A DNA stretch of 14,504 nucleotides, taken from the NCBI GenBank assembly GCA_030642845.1, contig DAOWMZ010000010.1, positions 1 to 14,504 of the forward strand. Reading direction: 5' to 3'. Origin of the DNA: Candidatus Zixiibacteriota bacterium (lineage in GTDB: Bacteria; Zixibacteria; MSB-5A5; GN15; FEB-12). Positions within the stretch are counted from its first letter, which is position 1. Every line of letters begins with the position of its first letter. Position numbers and translations under genes: made by a program. The notes beneath the pieces were generated by a model. It was not told the origin of the DNA, did no database searches, and saw nothing but the letters and a program-made list of their open reading frames with translations. This document shows, piece after piece, positions 1 to 6,082 of the stretch.

Positions 1-462
1 AATCTAAATTTAGATGCTATCGACACACCTATAGTTGATATCATTAGTAACCTATCACAATTATCTTATTGTTACACGCTTCAGTGCTGCTGGGGACATT
101 TTATTCATGAGAAACAACTAAAGCGTCATGATGTGAAGCCATTATCAAACTATTCAGAGGATACAATTGTTCATTATCGTTTAGCCTACCTTGCATTATG
201 TATCCATCCCGATGAAGATGGAAAACGTTTATACCGGGATCTTAGGAATCTTGTTCAGATCAATCCTGACTACATTCAATTTGGAAGTGCGGATTGGTTT
301 TGGCAAAAACATATCAATTCCTTCGCAGTACAAGTTGAACCTGACAGATTTCGAACTAAAGACTCAGTTAAAATAAAAATAACAGAAGCTCTACATATTC
401 AAGAAGTACGAGAGCAAATGTTCAAATCAATCAGGGAAATTATTCTTCATCATAAGATATGA
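1..462 (+). CDS. Conserved-type hypothetical protein, 5' truncated by window edge
   Basis: The reading frame is open from base 1, so the gene begins outside the window. 153 codons and a TAA stop are visible. A GTG at 133 could be mistaken for a start, but the upstream codons read as normal protein, including a Cys-rich stretch YCYTLQCCWGHF and then a charged helix. The rest is soluble, rich in aromatic residues (FGSADWFWQKHINSF, QVEPDRF), and ends in a helix that closes with HHK. No signal peptide or membrane segment is visible in the part present. I do not recognise a named family. The W/F-rich motif followed by QVEP looks like a conserved core rather than random sequence. Function is unknown. 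No clear terminator follows; 187 bp separate it from the next likely start. Confidence 0.7.
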   Translation, partial: NLNLDAIDTPIVDIISNLSQLSYCYTLQCCWGHFIHEKQLKRHDVKPLSNYSEDTIVHYRLAYLALCIHPDEDGKRLYRDLRNLVQINPDYIQFGSADWFWQKHINSFAVQVEPDRFRTKDSVKIKITEALHIQEVREQMFKSIREIILHHKI

Positions 463-562
463 TGATATTATAAAAATTTTTCTAAAAAATCAGACTGACA
501 GAATATCTTAAATATAATAGTTAATTTGACATCACTTTTACAGAATTAATTCAAAATGTGAT

Positions 563-589
563 TTGAATTCGGAACATTTCCCATATAAT
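563..589 (+). promoter_or_regulatory. Candidate sigma-70 promoter for the VOC gene
   Basis: TTGAAT at 563-568 and TATAAT at 584-589 are separated by 15 bp, slightly short. This predicts transcription from about 596 and a leader of some 54 nt before the ATG at 650. It also argues against the longer reading frame that would start with TTG at 563 inside this promoter. Confidence 0.45.
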
Positions 590-649
590 AGGCGTAATAG
601 AAGACAGTATAAGTACATATTAAATCATAACCCGAAAGGAAAGTCTAAA

Positions 650-1090
650 ATGGCAGACAGACCCGCAAAAGCCGAAGGGATGGGATGGATCAGTTCCTAT
701 ATTACTGTTAAAGATGTAAAAAAATCATTAGAATTTTACAAAAAAGCATTTGATCTGGAAACCAGAATGACAATGCCTGACAAAGACGGTAAAATCATAC
801 ACGCTGAAATGGGCTATAAAGATTGTATTATTATGATTGGTTCGGAATGTGAAGAGAGCAACTCCAAAGCTCCCAGCACATTGAAGGGAACACCGTTCGG
901 ATTCTACATTTATGTTGAAGATGTTGATAAGCAATTCGAGAAAGCTAAAAATGCCGGTGCCAAAGTTTTACAGGAACCTACTACCCAATTTTGGGGTGAT
1001 CGGATATGTTCAGTTGCCTGTCCCGAGGGTCATCACTGGTCATTCGCTACCAATGTATCCGATTTTGATCCCAGCAAAGCCCCTAAATAA
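650..1090 (+). CDS. VOC (glyoxalase/PhnB-like) fold protein
   Basis: 146 residues, a typical length for a single-subunit vicinal-oxygen-chelate protein. Two beta-alpha-beta-beta-beta modules are visible. The first spans about 13-68 (SSYITVKDVKKSLEFYKKAF at the start). The second spans about 83-135 (YIYVEDVDKQFEKAKNAGAK, then FWGDRICSVACPEGHHWSFAT). The FWGDR...DP/PEGHxW pattern is characteristic of the PhnB/YycE-like branch, whose substrates are mostly unknown; glyoxalase, antibiotic-binding and epimerase functions all occur in this fold. The ATG at 650 is chosen because AAAGGAAAG (635-643) sits 6 nt upstream. An in-frame TTG at 563 would add 29 basic residues unlike the fold. Cys59, Cys67, Cys120 and Cys124 are not a recognised metal motif. 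The gene appears monocistronic and converges on the minus-strand pair downstream. Confidence 0.85.
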   Translation: MADRPAKAEGMGWISSYITVKDVKKSLEFYKKAFDLETRMTMPDKDGKIIHAEMGYKDCIIMIGSECEESNSKAPSTLKGTPFGFYIYVEDVDKQFEKAKNAGAKVLQEPTTQFWGDRICSVACPEGHHWSFATNVSDFDPSKAPK

Positions 1091-1116
1091 TTTTAAAATG
1101 TGACAGTATTTTTTAA

Positions 1117-1143
1117 AAGTCGAAACCTTTGTGGTTTCGACTT
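1117..1143. terminator. Hairpin between convergent genes, probable terminator
   Basis: A perfect 11-bp stem (AAGTCGAAACC / GGTTTCGACTT) has a 5-nt loop TTTGT. It lies 26 nt after the VOC stop and 2 nt after the stop of the convergent barrel gene. The T-tract is weak on both strands (a TTTT on the minus side), so efficiency is uncertain. Confidence 0.6.
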
Positions 1144-1145
1144 AT

Positions 1146-1736
1146 CTATAATCCAATACCAGCATTAAACAGAAAATTAAATCCTCCGGTATTGCCAAAA
1201 TCACCCTGGTCAGGATTAGAGTCATAGATATAATCAAAAGCAACTTTACCGCCTATAAAAACCGGACCAACAATAGTATAGTCTGCACCAAGAGCAAGAT
1301 TCAATGATGGCCCCATATCTTTTTGTATATAAGAATCTTCATGAGAATAGGCTTGGATTCTTCTTAAATTGAAACCTATTCCCAATTGGCTGTAGATTGA
1401 AAGCCCTTCACCTTCACGAATAAGATAACTTACCATTGGTCCAAAATATATATTACGATATTTTATATATAGATCACCCTTATCGAGCTTAACATACCCG
1501 CCAAAAAAACCGAGATATAATTTATTGCTGATTCGATATTCAATACTTCCCCCGGCAGAAAAAGTAATGCCATAGATATCTGCCATTTTGGTTCTTACAG
1601 GAGTGAATAATCCGCCATTAGCACTGATTTTAAATGATGTCTCAGTTAGTGGTGTAAAGTTTTGAGCCTTGGATGTCACCGGGATTAAGAATAATATTAC
1701 TACAAGAGCAATAAATGTACTTCTAATATAAAACAT
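1146..1736 (-). CDS. Outer-membrane beta-barrel protein (small porin-like/Opa-like fold)
   Basis: 196 residues beginning with a signal peptide (about 1-24, hydrophobic core IALVVILFLIPV, cleavage near SKA|Q). The mature part alternates polar and hydrophobic residues with many Gly and aromatic residues, as in an eight-stranded barrel: KISANGGLF, FSAGGSIEYRI, YLGFFGGYVKL, FGPMVSYLI, YSQLGIGFNL, LNLALGADYTI, FIGGKVAFDYI, FLFNAGIGL. This resembles the OMP_b-brl families; no enzymatic residues are evident. The start ATG shares one base with the TAA of the upstream lipoprotein gene (TAATG) and has a strong AGGGAGGA 6 nt upstream (1743-1750), so the two are translationally coupled and probably work together at the outer membrane. 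Function unknown beyond that. Confidence 0.75.
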   Translation of the reverse strand: MFYIRSTFIALVVILFLIPVTSKAQNFTPLTETSFKISANGGLFTPVRTKMADIYGITFSAGGSIEYRISNKLYLGFFGGYVKLDKGDLYIKYRNIYFGPMVSYLIREGEGLSIYSQLGIGFNLRRIQAYSHEDSYIQKDMGPSLNLALGADYTIVGPVFIGGKVAFDYIYDSNPDQGDFGNTGGFNFLFNAGIGL

Positions 1737-2122
1737 TATTTATCCTCCCTGATAACAAACACTTCTCTGGCCTTAACACCTCCACCGGATTCAGCTTCAT
1801 ATATATAAATACCTTCCTTAATCCCTTTGTTGTCATTATTAGTCAGATCCCAGGTAATTGTTGTAATACCTGCCGATGCTGTCCCCGTATAGATCCTGAC
1901 TGTATATCCGGTTGCATTCATTATTGTCAGGGTATAGCTTACCCCACCCGGAATTGAAAATTCGATTATTTGACCATCCTGAAGAGATAACACAGGATAT
2001 ACTTTTAAATTCAAACCTTCATCGTATTCTTCTAATGAGATCATCCCATTATCAGTTGGTTGATTGGAACAACCGACTAACAAAACCAGCAATAACAATA
2101 ACAGCGTATTCTGTTTTATCAT
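1736..2122 (-). CDS. Small lipoprotein with FlgD-type Ig-like domain
   Basis: 128 residues. A lipoprotein signal of KQN plus a leucine run ends in the lipobox LVGC, so Cys18 would be lipidated. Residues after the Cys are SNQP, with no Asp at +2. After a short linker, residues 35-125 form one beta-sandwich with the hallmarks of the FlgD Ig-like domain that many FCB-group secreted proteins carry at the C-terminus: IEFSIPGG, YTLTIMNATG, TTITWDLTNNDNKGIKEGIYIYEAE, FVIRE. The ITWDxxNNxGxxxxxGIYxY core is clear. AAAGGA (2134-2139) lies 11 nt before the ATG, rather far. It is first in a two-gene unit with the barrel protein. Probable role: envelope-anchored adaptor or structural partner (inference). 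Confidence 0.75.
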   Translation of the reverse strand: MIKQNTLLLLLLVLLVGCSNQPTDNGMISLEEYDEGLNLKVYPVLSLQDGQIIEFSIPGGVSYTLTIMNATGYTVRIYTGTASAGITTITWDLTNNDNKGIKEGIYIYEAESGGGVKAREVFVIREDK

Positions 2123-2154
2123 CTTATATATTATCCTTTGTTATATTTATATAT

Positions 2155-2190
2155 ATTTTAAAGATAACATTGAATATGGTCAAATGTCAA
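2155..2190 (-). promoter_or_regulatory. Promoter(s) of the lipoprotein/barrel operon
   Basis: Two overlapping minus-strand solutions, both with 17-bp spacers, are visible. One has TTGACA (2185-2190) with TTATCT (2162-2167). The other has TTGACC (2178-2183) with TAAAAT (2155-2160). Either gives a leader of about 25-35 nt. Confidence 0.5.
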
Positions 2191-2232
2191 CCTTGATTCC
2201 TTGACATAAATTACTGAACAGGATTGAATACT

Positions 2233-2261
2233 CGTGCCTGGCAGACGCCCTCGTCTGCTGG
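2233..2261 (+). repeat. REP-like palindromic element, copy 1
   Basis: Hairpin GCAGACG-CCCT-CGTCTGC (2241-2258) with flanks CGTGCCTG and TGG. Copy 5 (2925-2953) is the same element inverted, with one stem base pair changed on both sides (C-G here, T-A there). Wobble extensions outside the core favour the + strand as the RNA-like strand. Confidence 0.7.
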
Positions 2262-2325
2262 TACACATAGTAAGTTCTTGAACAGGTCGAACCCGTATAG
2301 ACAAATAAATGCATACATATTTTTA

Positions 2326-2354
2326 TTGAGGTTATAGTAACCGTTAAATATAAT
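2326..2354 (+). promoter_or_regulatory. Promoter placed for a leaderless mRNA
   Basis: TTGAGG (2326-2331), a 17-bp spacer and consensus TATAAT (2349-2354). The ATG at 2363 begins 9 nt after the end of the -10 box, so transcription should start at or within about 2 nt of the start codon. No Shine-Dalgarno could fit. Confidence 0.6.
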
Positions 2355-2362
2355 ATTTAATA

Positions 2363-2731
2363 ATGAGAATAATTATAAAGATATACGCAGTGCTAACAGC
2401 TATCATTGGGTTTGGGTCTATGCTATTCTTTTTCCCTTCCCCTCAGGGTTGCAGCGACACCATATCATGCCTGATGTATTCACTTTGTGGATTAGCAATG
2501 TTAACTCTTGGTATAGGACTTTTTTTATTAAAGAATCTTGCCAGAAAATGTATGTTATGGTTTTCATCTATTTTTATTGGCTTCTTTATTTATGATACAA
2601 TATGGCTGCTTAAGAATGATTTTACAGGACAAGGTTTGATTGGCATGGTGCTTATATTTCCAATGTTCTTTATTTGCATACTCGGATTATTCTTATTGTT
2701 TACTTCAAAAGGAAAAAAAGAGTTTGAGTAG
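2363..2731 (+). CDS. Small integral membrane protein, hypothetical
   Basis: 122 residues, mostly hydrophobic. Four membrane segments are likely: about 4-24 (IKIYAVLTAIIGFGSMLFFF), 36-56 (CLMYSLCGLAMLTLGIGLFLL), 62-80 (CMLWFSSIFIGFFIYDTIW) and 92-113 (LIGMVLIFPMFFICILGLFLLF). The C-terminal tail is basic and then acidic (SKGKKEFE). Two Cys in the first loop (QGCSDTISC) could form a disulfide if exported. I recognise no family; small four-helix proteins of this sort are common orphans. The ATG at 2363 is preferred because the promoter abuts it; the next ATG (codon 20) would cut the first membrane helix and also lacks a Shine-Dalgarno. The last 18 bases through the stop are repeated 137 bp downstream, between hairpin repeats. 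Confidence 0.65.
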   Translation: MRIIIKIYAVLTAIIGFGSMLFFFPSPQGCSDTISCLMYSLCGLAMLTLGIGLFLLKNLARKCMLWFSSIFIGFFIYDTIWLLKNDFTGQGLIGMVLIFPMFFICILGLFLLFTSKGKKEFE

Positions 2732-2732
2732 A
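2715..2732 (+). repeat. Direct repeat of gene 3' end, copy 1
   Basis: The 18 bases AAAAAGAGTTTGAGTAGA, covering the last codons and stop of the small membrane protein gene, recur exactly at 2852-2869. The two copies enclose the inverted pair of hairpins at 2773-2796 and 2823-2844. Confidence 0.8.
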
Positions 2733-2772
2733 TAGAAAATATTGTTGGGGATAATTCTTTAGGAGTTTTGCG

Positions 2773-2796
2773 CTGTCAGGATTCCTATCCTGACAG
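2773..2796 (+). repeat. REP-like palindromic element, copy 2
   Basis: Perfect 10-bp stem CTGTCAGGAT / ATCCTGACAG with loop TCCT. It lies in the opposite orientation to copy 3, and the two share the TCAGGAWTCC core, as in a REP doublet. Confidence 0.75.
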
Positions 2797-2822
2797 TCAT
2801 AAGATGTTATAAATATAAAAAC

Positions 2823-2848
2823 GGTCAGGAAAGGATTCCTGACCACGC
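2823..2848 (-). repeat. REP-like palindromic element, copy 3
   Basis: Perfect 9-bp stem GGTCAGGAA / TTCCTGACC with loop AGGA. Read on the minus strand it is preceded by GCGTGG, a GTRG-type head next to the stem. Confidence 0.75.
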
Positions 2849-2851
2849 TTG

Positions 2852-2869
2852 AAAAAGAGTTTGAGTAGA
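2852..2869 (+). repeat. Direct repeat of gene 3' end, copy 2
   Basis: Exact 18-base second copy of 2715-2732, including a vestigial stop codon. It is non-coding here and lies immediately before hairpin copy 4. Confidence 0.8.
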
Positions 2870-2872
2870 ATT

Positions 2873-2902
2873 GGCAGGATCGCTAAGGGGATCCTGCCCT
2901 AC
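2873..2902 (-). repeat. REP-like palindromic element, copy 4
   Basis: Stem GGCAGGATC / GATCCTGCC (2873-2881 with 2890-2898) and an 8-nt loop. On the minus strand GTAG precedes the stem. Stem arms and head are identical to copy 7 at 11890-11918, about 9 kb away, while the loops differ. Confidence 0.75.
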
Positions 2903-2924
2903 AAAACTCACTGGAACTGTAAAA

Positions 2925-2953
2925 CCAGCAGATGAGGGCATCTGCCAGGCACG
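2925..2953 (-). repeat. REP-like palindromic element, copy 5
   Basis: Inverted relative of copy 1. On the minus strand it reads CGTGCCTG, then GCAGATG-CCCT-CATCTGC, then TGG and TTTT. The stem differs from copy 1 by one covarying base pair. The trailing TTTT means it could also weakly terminate minus-strand transcripts. Confidence 0.7.
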
Positions 2954-2984
2954 TTAATAATAGATTTTGTGGTACAATTTTAAC

Positions 2985-3010
2985 GGGGCAGATGTGGACA
3001 TCTGCCGCCC
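2985..3010 (-). repeat. REP-like palindromic element, copy 6
   Basis: 8-bp stem GGCAGATG / CATCTGCC (2987-2994 with 2999-3006) and loop TGGA. On the minus strand it is preceded by eight T and GTGGGC. The T-run lies before the hairpin on that strand, so it is not a standard terminator for the gene ending at 3040. Confidence 0.7.
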
Positions 3011-3039
3011 ACAAAAAAAATCAAGACTGCTTTACAAAA

Positions 3040-3504
3040 TTACTTCTCTGGTGGGATTTCTTTTTTCCCCGGGGGATTTAATATTTCTTCGGGGATTTCA
3101 ACACGAGGGGTGAACACGCCCAGATAGCGCTGATACCATTTCCAGTTTTTCTTTTCCTTTTTCATAAACTTTTTCACGCGTTTTTCCCGTTCAAAAGAGA
3201 CCGCATCTAACGCTTCGATTTCAAGAATCATCATCTCAATCGATTCCCGTTTCTCTAAAGCTGAACGAAAATTATCATAATCCTTGAAATTGAAAACTGT
3301 CTGAATTATCGGTTCAAAAAAGATAAGCACCTGCGATCCGATAAAATTCAATGGCTTGACAGATTCCAAAAAAACAATCGCCGGGACAGCCATCCGCCGT
3401 TCGACAACTTTTGTGGCAACTTTTTTGAGGATGGCTTGTTCCTCTTCCGGCATTGCCGGTTTTTCCGCATCGGGGAAATCGGTGCTCCCTTTGAAAAAAC
3501 TCAT
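3040..3504 (-). CDS. Hypothetical protein, third gene of a coupled trio
   Basis: 154 residues, soluble, no signal peptide. An acidic N-terminal segment (PDAEKPAMPEEEQAIL) leads into helices. A distinctive central stretch, VPAIVFLESVKPLNFIGSQVLIFFEPI at about 40-66, is followed by FNFKDYDNFRSALEKRESIE. A strongly basic coiled-coil-like stretch follows (REKRVKKFMKKEKKNWKW, about 104-121), then a Pro-rich tail. The central hydrophobic stretch looks amphipathic or peripheral rather than a full membrane span. I do not recognise a named family. Its ATG overlaps the preceding gene's TGA (ATGA), with AAGGTGA just upstream, so its synthesis is coupled to the small membrane protein. Function unknown; co-expression suggests the three act together. 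Confidence 0.65.
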   Translation of the reverse strand: MSFFKGSTDFPDAEKPAMPEEEQAILKKVATKVVERRMAVPAIVFLESVKPLNFIGSQVLIFFEPIIQTVFNFKDYDNFRSALEKRESIEMMILEIEALDAVSFEREKRVKKFMKKEKKNWKWYQRYLGVFTPRVEIPEEILNPPGKKEIPPEK

Positions 3505-3992
3505 TTCTTATCACCTTCAGTTTCTTCGAGAGGATTCGATACTATATGAGCCTTCACAAAATTTATCACTTCTTCTCGGTTATTAGCAAACATGATATAC
3601 AATCCCCGGAAATTTTCCATCCGTGTCGGACGAGCAAAAGGAGACAATAGCACGCCTTTTTTATCGGGATAGAATGAACGATAAATTTCCCAATTTTTAT
3701 GCAGAGTTTGAGTCGATGTTTTGATCGATATTTTTTCATCGGTCATCCGATATTTGGTCGGGAAATAAAACTTGGCTAATGACGCAAACATCACAAGTAA
3801 TGCAAGAAATGAAAAACCCTTTGAATCGGTAGCGGCAAACACGAGCATAGATATAACAAGAACAAAAACGCTCACACTGAGTGTCACCCAGGGTTTGCGA
3901 GTGGCAGGATGGCATTTCCATTCCAGAATATTACTTTCCCCTGTATCATTGTCATTAGCGGGGCTAAGCCCATTTTTCTGAAGATCGTTCAT
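3501..3992 (-). CDS. Hypothetical membrane protein, second gene of a coupled trio
   Basis: 163 residues. The N-terminal 30 residues are polar. Two adjacent membrane helices (about 36-53, LSVSVFVLVISMLVF; 58-75, GFSFLALLVMFASLAKFY) are followed by a cytoplasmic domain of mixed strands and helix: YRMTDEKISIKT, NWEIYRSFYPDKKGVLLSPF, GLYIMFANNREEVINFVKAHI. This two-helix plus PH-like beta domain pattern resembles bacterial PH (bPH/YdbT-like) proteins, where 'YRMTDEKI' is a common motif, but the match is by eye only. ATGA overlaps at both ends tie it to the 70-residue protein before and the 154-residue protein after. No strong Shine-Dalgarno precedes its start, so expression probably depends on coupling. 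Confidence 0.65.
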   Translation of the reverse strand: MNDLQKNGLSPANDNDTGESNILEWKCHPATRKPWVTLSVSVFVLVISMLVFAATDSKGFSFLALLVMFASLAKFYFPTKYRMTDEKISIKTSTQTLHKNWEIYRSFYPDKKGVLLSPFARPTRMENFRGLYIMFANNREEVINFVKAHIVSNPLEETEGDKK

Positions 3993-4201
3993 TTTTTTAA
4001 TTCATCTAAATTCCGATAGCGTTCTTCCCTGATTTTCTTGACCATATCCATAATCTCTTCACCTTTAATAATCTCTTTTTCGATAAGCAGCTGTACCAAT
4101 GCGGCCAGATCGAGATTATTTATCAGGGATAATTGTTCAAAAGTAACATCTTTAACTTTACCGTTAACAGACAATTTAAGAGCGACATTTTTTCCAGACA
4201 T
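3989..4201 (-). CDS. Small hypothetical protein, first gene of a coupled trio
   Basis: 70 residues. The N-terminus suggests a short beta-hairpin (VALKLSVNGKVKDVTFEQL). The C-terminal half is helical and charged (LVQLLIEKEIIKGEEIMDMVKKIREERYRNLDELKK). AAAGG (4207-4211) sits 5 nt before the ATG. The pattern 'LLxEKxIIKGEExxxMVKKIREERY' looks like a conserved small module, but I cannot name it. It begins 88 nt after the TPR/binding-protein gene ends, and its TGA overlaps the next ATG. It may be a partner or regulator of the membrane protein that follows (inference). Confidence 0.6.
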   Translation of the reverse strand: MSGKNVALKLSVNGKVKDVTFEQLSLINNLDLAALVQLLIEKEIIKGEEIMDMVKKIREERYRNLDELKK

Positions 4202-4289
4202 ATTTACCTTTCTCTGAATTCAATCTAACATATTTATCAATCAATATAATGATTTTCATATTACGAGGGAAGTAAAGAACGATAGTAAA

Positions 4290-6077
4290 TTATTCTGTTG
4301 AATCGGTCTGATCCGGTTCTTTGGTCTGGTTTAACGGGACGGCATCTCCCCCGATTATTCGATACAAAGGCATTTCAATGTTTTCCCGCTTGGTTCCAAA
4401 AGTTATTATCCCGGATGCCCCGCCATATTTCTTTGTCTGCTTAATTTCTTCAATTAAGTCAGGTGAGGATCGGCCATTACTTAAATATGCCTGGCAAATC
4501 AGGGTCATAGCATCAAAACCAAGGTTGGAAAGTCGCTTTGGTGGTGAGCCGTAGCGATTATCATATTGTGCCGCAAATTGAGCATAGCCCTCAGTTTGAG
4601 CTTCGTTCATAAACGGTGAGGGAAATATTGCCCCTTTGGTAATATCATCACCAAGACGGTAGATAGCTTTATCACCCCAGCCATCGGTTCCAAGATAGGC
4701 AGCATTGATATTATAAAAATGAACCTGTGGAAGAAGCAGGCGAATCTGTTTTTGATCGCCCGGCATAAAGATACAGTCAATATGCACCGGAAGAATATCA
4801 ACTTCGATAGTATCTCCCAGTTCATCGATATAATAAGATGAATCCTTTTTGGCCCTAAGCATGACAGCTTTTATATCACGAATATACTTGCCGAAATCTT
4901 TATCTCGAGAACGATAATATTCAATAGCAACAATTGTCCCGCCCAGTTCTTTAAATCGCTCAACAAAGGCACGGCTTGTCAGAAGATGTTCTTTTGCGGT
5001 TGACGTAATCAAAGCGGCAGTATCAGCTTTTAGTTCAGTGATAGCGTACTCAGCTATCCGAACACCTTGCAGTTCAATATTGGGTGAAAGCTGAAATGAA
5101 GATTCTGATAAAAGTGTAATCCCGGCTTCGGTTGCGGCTGGAATCAGAATCGGCAACTGGCTATTGTTCATTCGAGCAGAAACAACAGCAGCCTCTTCAC
5201 TTGTGAGAGGTCCGATTATTGCATCAACCATAGAATTGTCAAGATCACCTGCAATTCTCGCAGCAGATACAGGATCGCCATAGGTGTCATACGGAGTTAA
5301 TTTAATATTCAGGTTATGCTCTGAGCGAAATATTTCCGAGGCGATGATTGCCCCGTTATAAATATCCTGTCCAAACGAATTAAGATCACCGGAGAGAGGA
5401 AGTAATATGGCGACTTCAAGATTTGTTTTATCACCGGGTGATCGGGTTTCAGTGCTAACAAGATCATTATCACAGACAGCCAGAAGCTTATTAGCTTCCT
5501 GAATATTGTTTTTTTCAATTAATACCGGAGCCAATCTATCAATTAGAAGACATTTCTTTTTATCAGAAAGCTGCTCAAATTCTGAGACATGGACATCAAT
5601 AGACGATGCATTTTCATACATAGCCGACAATGAATTTATAATAAGTTCACCAAGATCATCATCGCATAACTGATACGAGTTCAGGTATTGCTTGAAAGCA
5701 TTGTTTAAATCACCGTTTCGGTAGTAGGCATTTGCTTGAAAAAAATGTGCGTATGGTTTCTGCCTGGAATTTGGATAGCGACTAATAAAATAAGAAAATC
5801 CGGCGATAGCTTCAGCATAATTACCAAAATAATATTTGGCTTTAGCTCGATAAAATATAAACTGATCAACATCAGACGAATTGGGATACTGGCCGGCTAA
5901 AACTTCAAAGATCCGGGTAGCGTTAAGATAGTCGCCTTGTCTGATCAGGCGTTTTCCTTTGGCAAGAGCCTGTTTAATATTTTCAATGTCAGTCCTGTTT
6001 TCGGCAAGACTTGAGCCGGATAATATTACTAAAATTAGTAATAGACAAAAACACCTGACAAATTTTACACCACGCAT
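4290..6077 (-). CDS. Secreted TPR plus periplasmic-binding-fold protein (LpoA-like architecture)
   Basis: 595 residues. A signal peptide spans about 1-25 (cleavage near SLA|E). Residues 30-210 are TPR-like helical repeats with aromatic/Gly signatures (ALAKGKRLIRQGDYLNATRIF, FYRAKAKYYFGNYAEAIAGF, HFFQANAYYRNGDLNNAFKQY). Residues 220-560 are a type I periplasmic-binding (Leu/Ile/Val receptor, Peripla_BP_6) fold: VAILLPLSGDLNSFGQDIYNG, DAIIGPLTSEEA, PILIPAATEAG, AALITSTAKEH, NAAYLGTDGWGD. TPR followed by this fold is the layout of LpoA, the outer-membrane activator of penicillin-binding protein PBP1A; here there is no lipobox Cys. ABC-type substrate receptor is the alternative. It follows the DUF151 gene by 5 bp, without an obvious Shine-Dalgarno. 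Assignment to a binding fold is firm; ligand and partner are unknown. Confidence 0.8.
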   Translation of the reverse strand: MRGVKFVRCFCLLLILVILSGSSLAENRTDIENIKQALAKGKRLIRQGDYLNATRIFEVLAGQYPNSSDVDQFIFYRAKAKYYFGNYAEAIAGFSYFISRYPNSRQKPYAHFFQANAYYRNGDLNNAFKQYLNSYQLCDDDLGELIINSLSAMYENASSIDVHVSEFEQLSDKKKCLLIDRLAPVLIEKNNIQEANKLLAVCDNDLVSTETRSPGDKTNLEVAILLPLSGDLNSFGQDIYNGAIIASEIFRSEHNLNIKLTPYDTYGDPVSAARIAGDLDNSMVDAIIGPLTSEEAAVVSARMNNSQLPILIPAATEAGITLLSESSFQLSPNIELQGVRIAEYAITELKADTAALITSTAKEHLLTSRAFVERFKELGGTIVAIEYYRSRDKDFGKYIRDIKAVMLRAKKDSSYYIDELGDTIEVDILPVHIDCIFMPGDQKQIRLLLPQVHFYNINAAYLGTDGWGDKAIYRLGDDITKGAIFPSPFMNEAQTEGYAQFAAQYDNRYGSPPKRLSNLGFDAMTLICQAYLSNGRSSPDLIEEIKQTKKYGGASGIITFGTKRENIEMPLYRIIGGDAVPLNQTKEPDQTDSTE

Positions 6078-6082
6078 ACGGT

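Noticed and set aside
133..462. GTG 133 as the start of the first gene
   Set aside because: The frame is open to base 1 with normal protein sequence, and no Shine-Dalgarno precedes 133.
495..518. CTGACA and TATAAT upstream of the VOC gene as promoter
   Set aside because: The spacer is only 12 bp; the pair at 563-589 fits better.
2773..3010. The hairpin cluster as a CRISPR array
   Set aside because: Spacing is irregular, the hairpins are not one repeat sequence, orientations alternate, and there are no cas genes.
2985..3019. Hairpin and A/T run as the terminator of the operon ending at 3040
   Set aside because: On the minus strand the eight T precede the hairpin rather than follow it, so it lacks the geometry of an intrinsic terminator.
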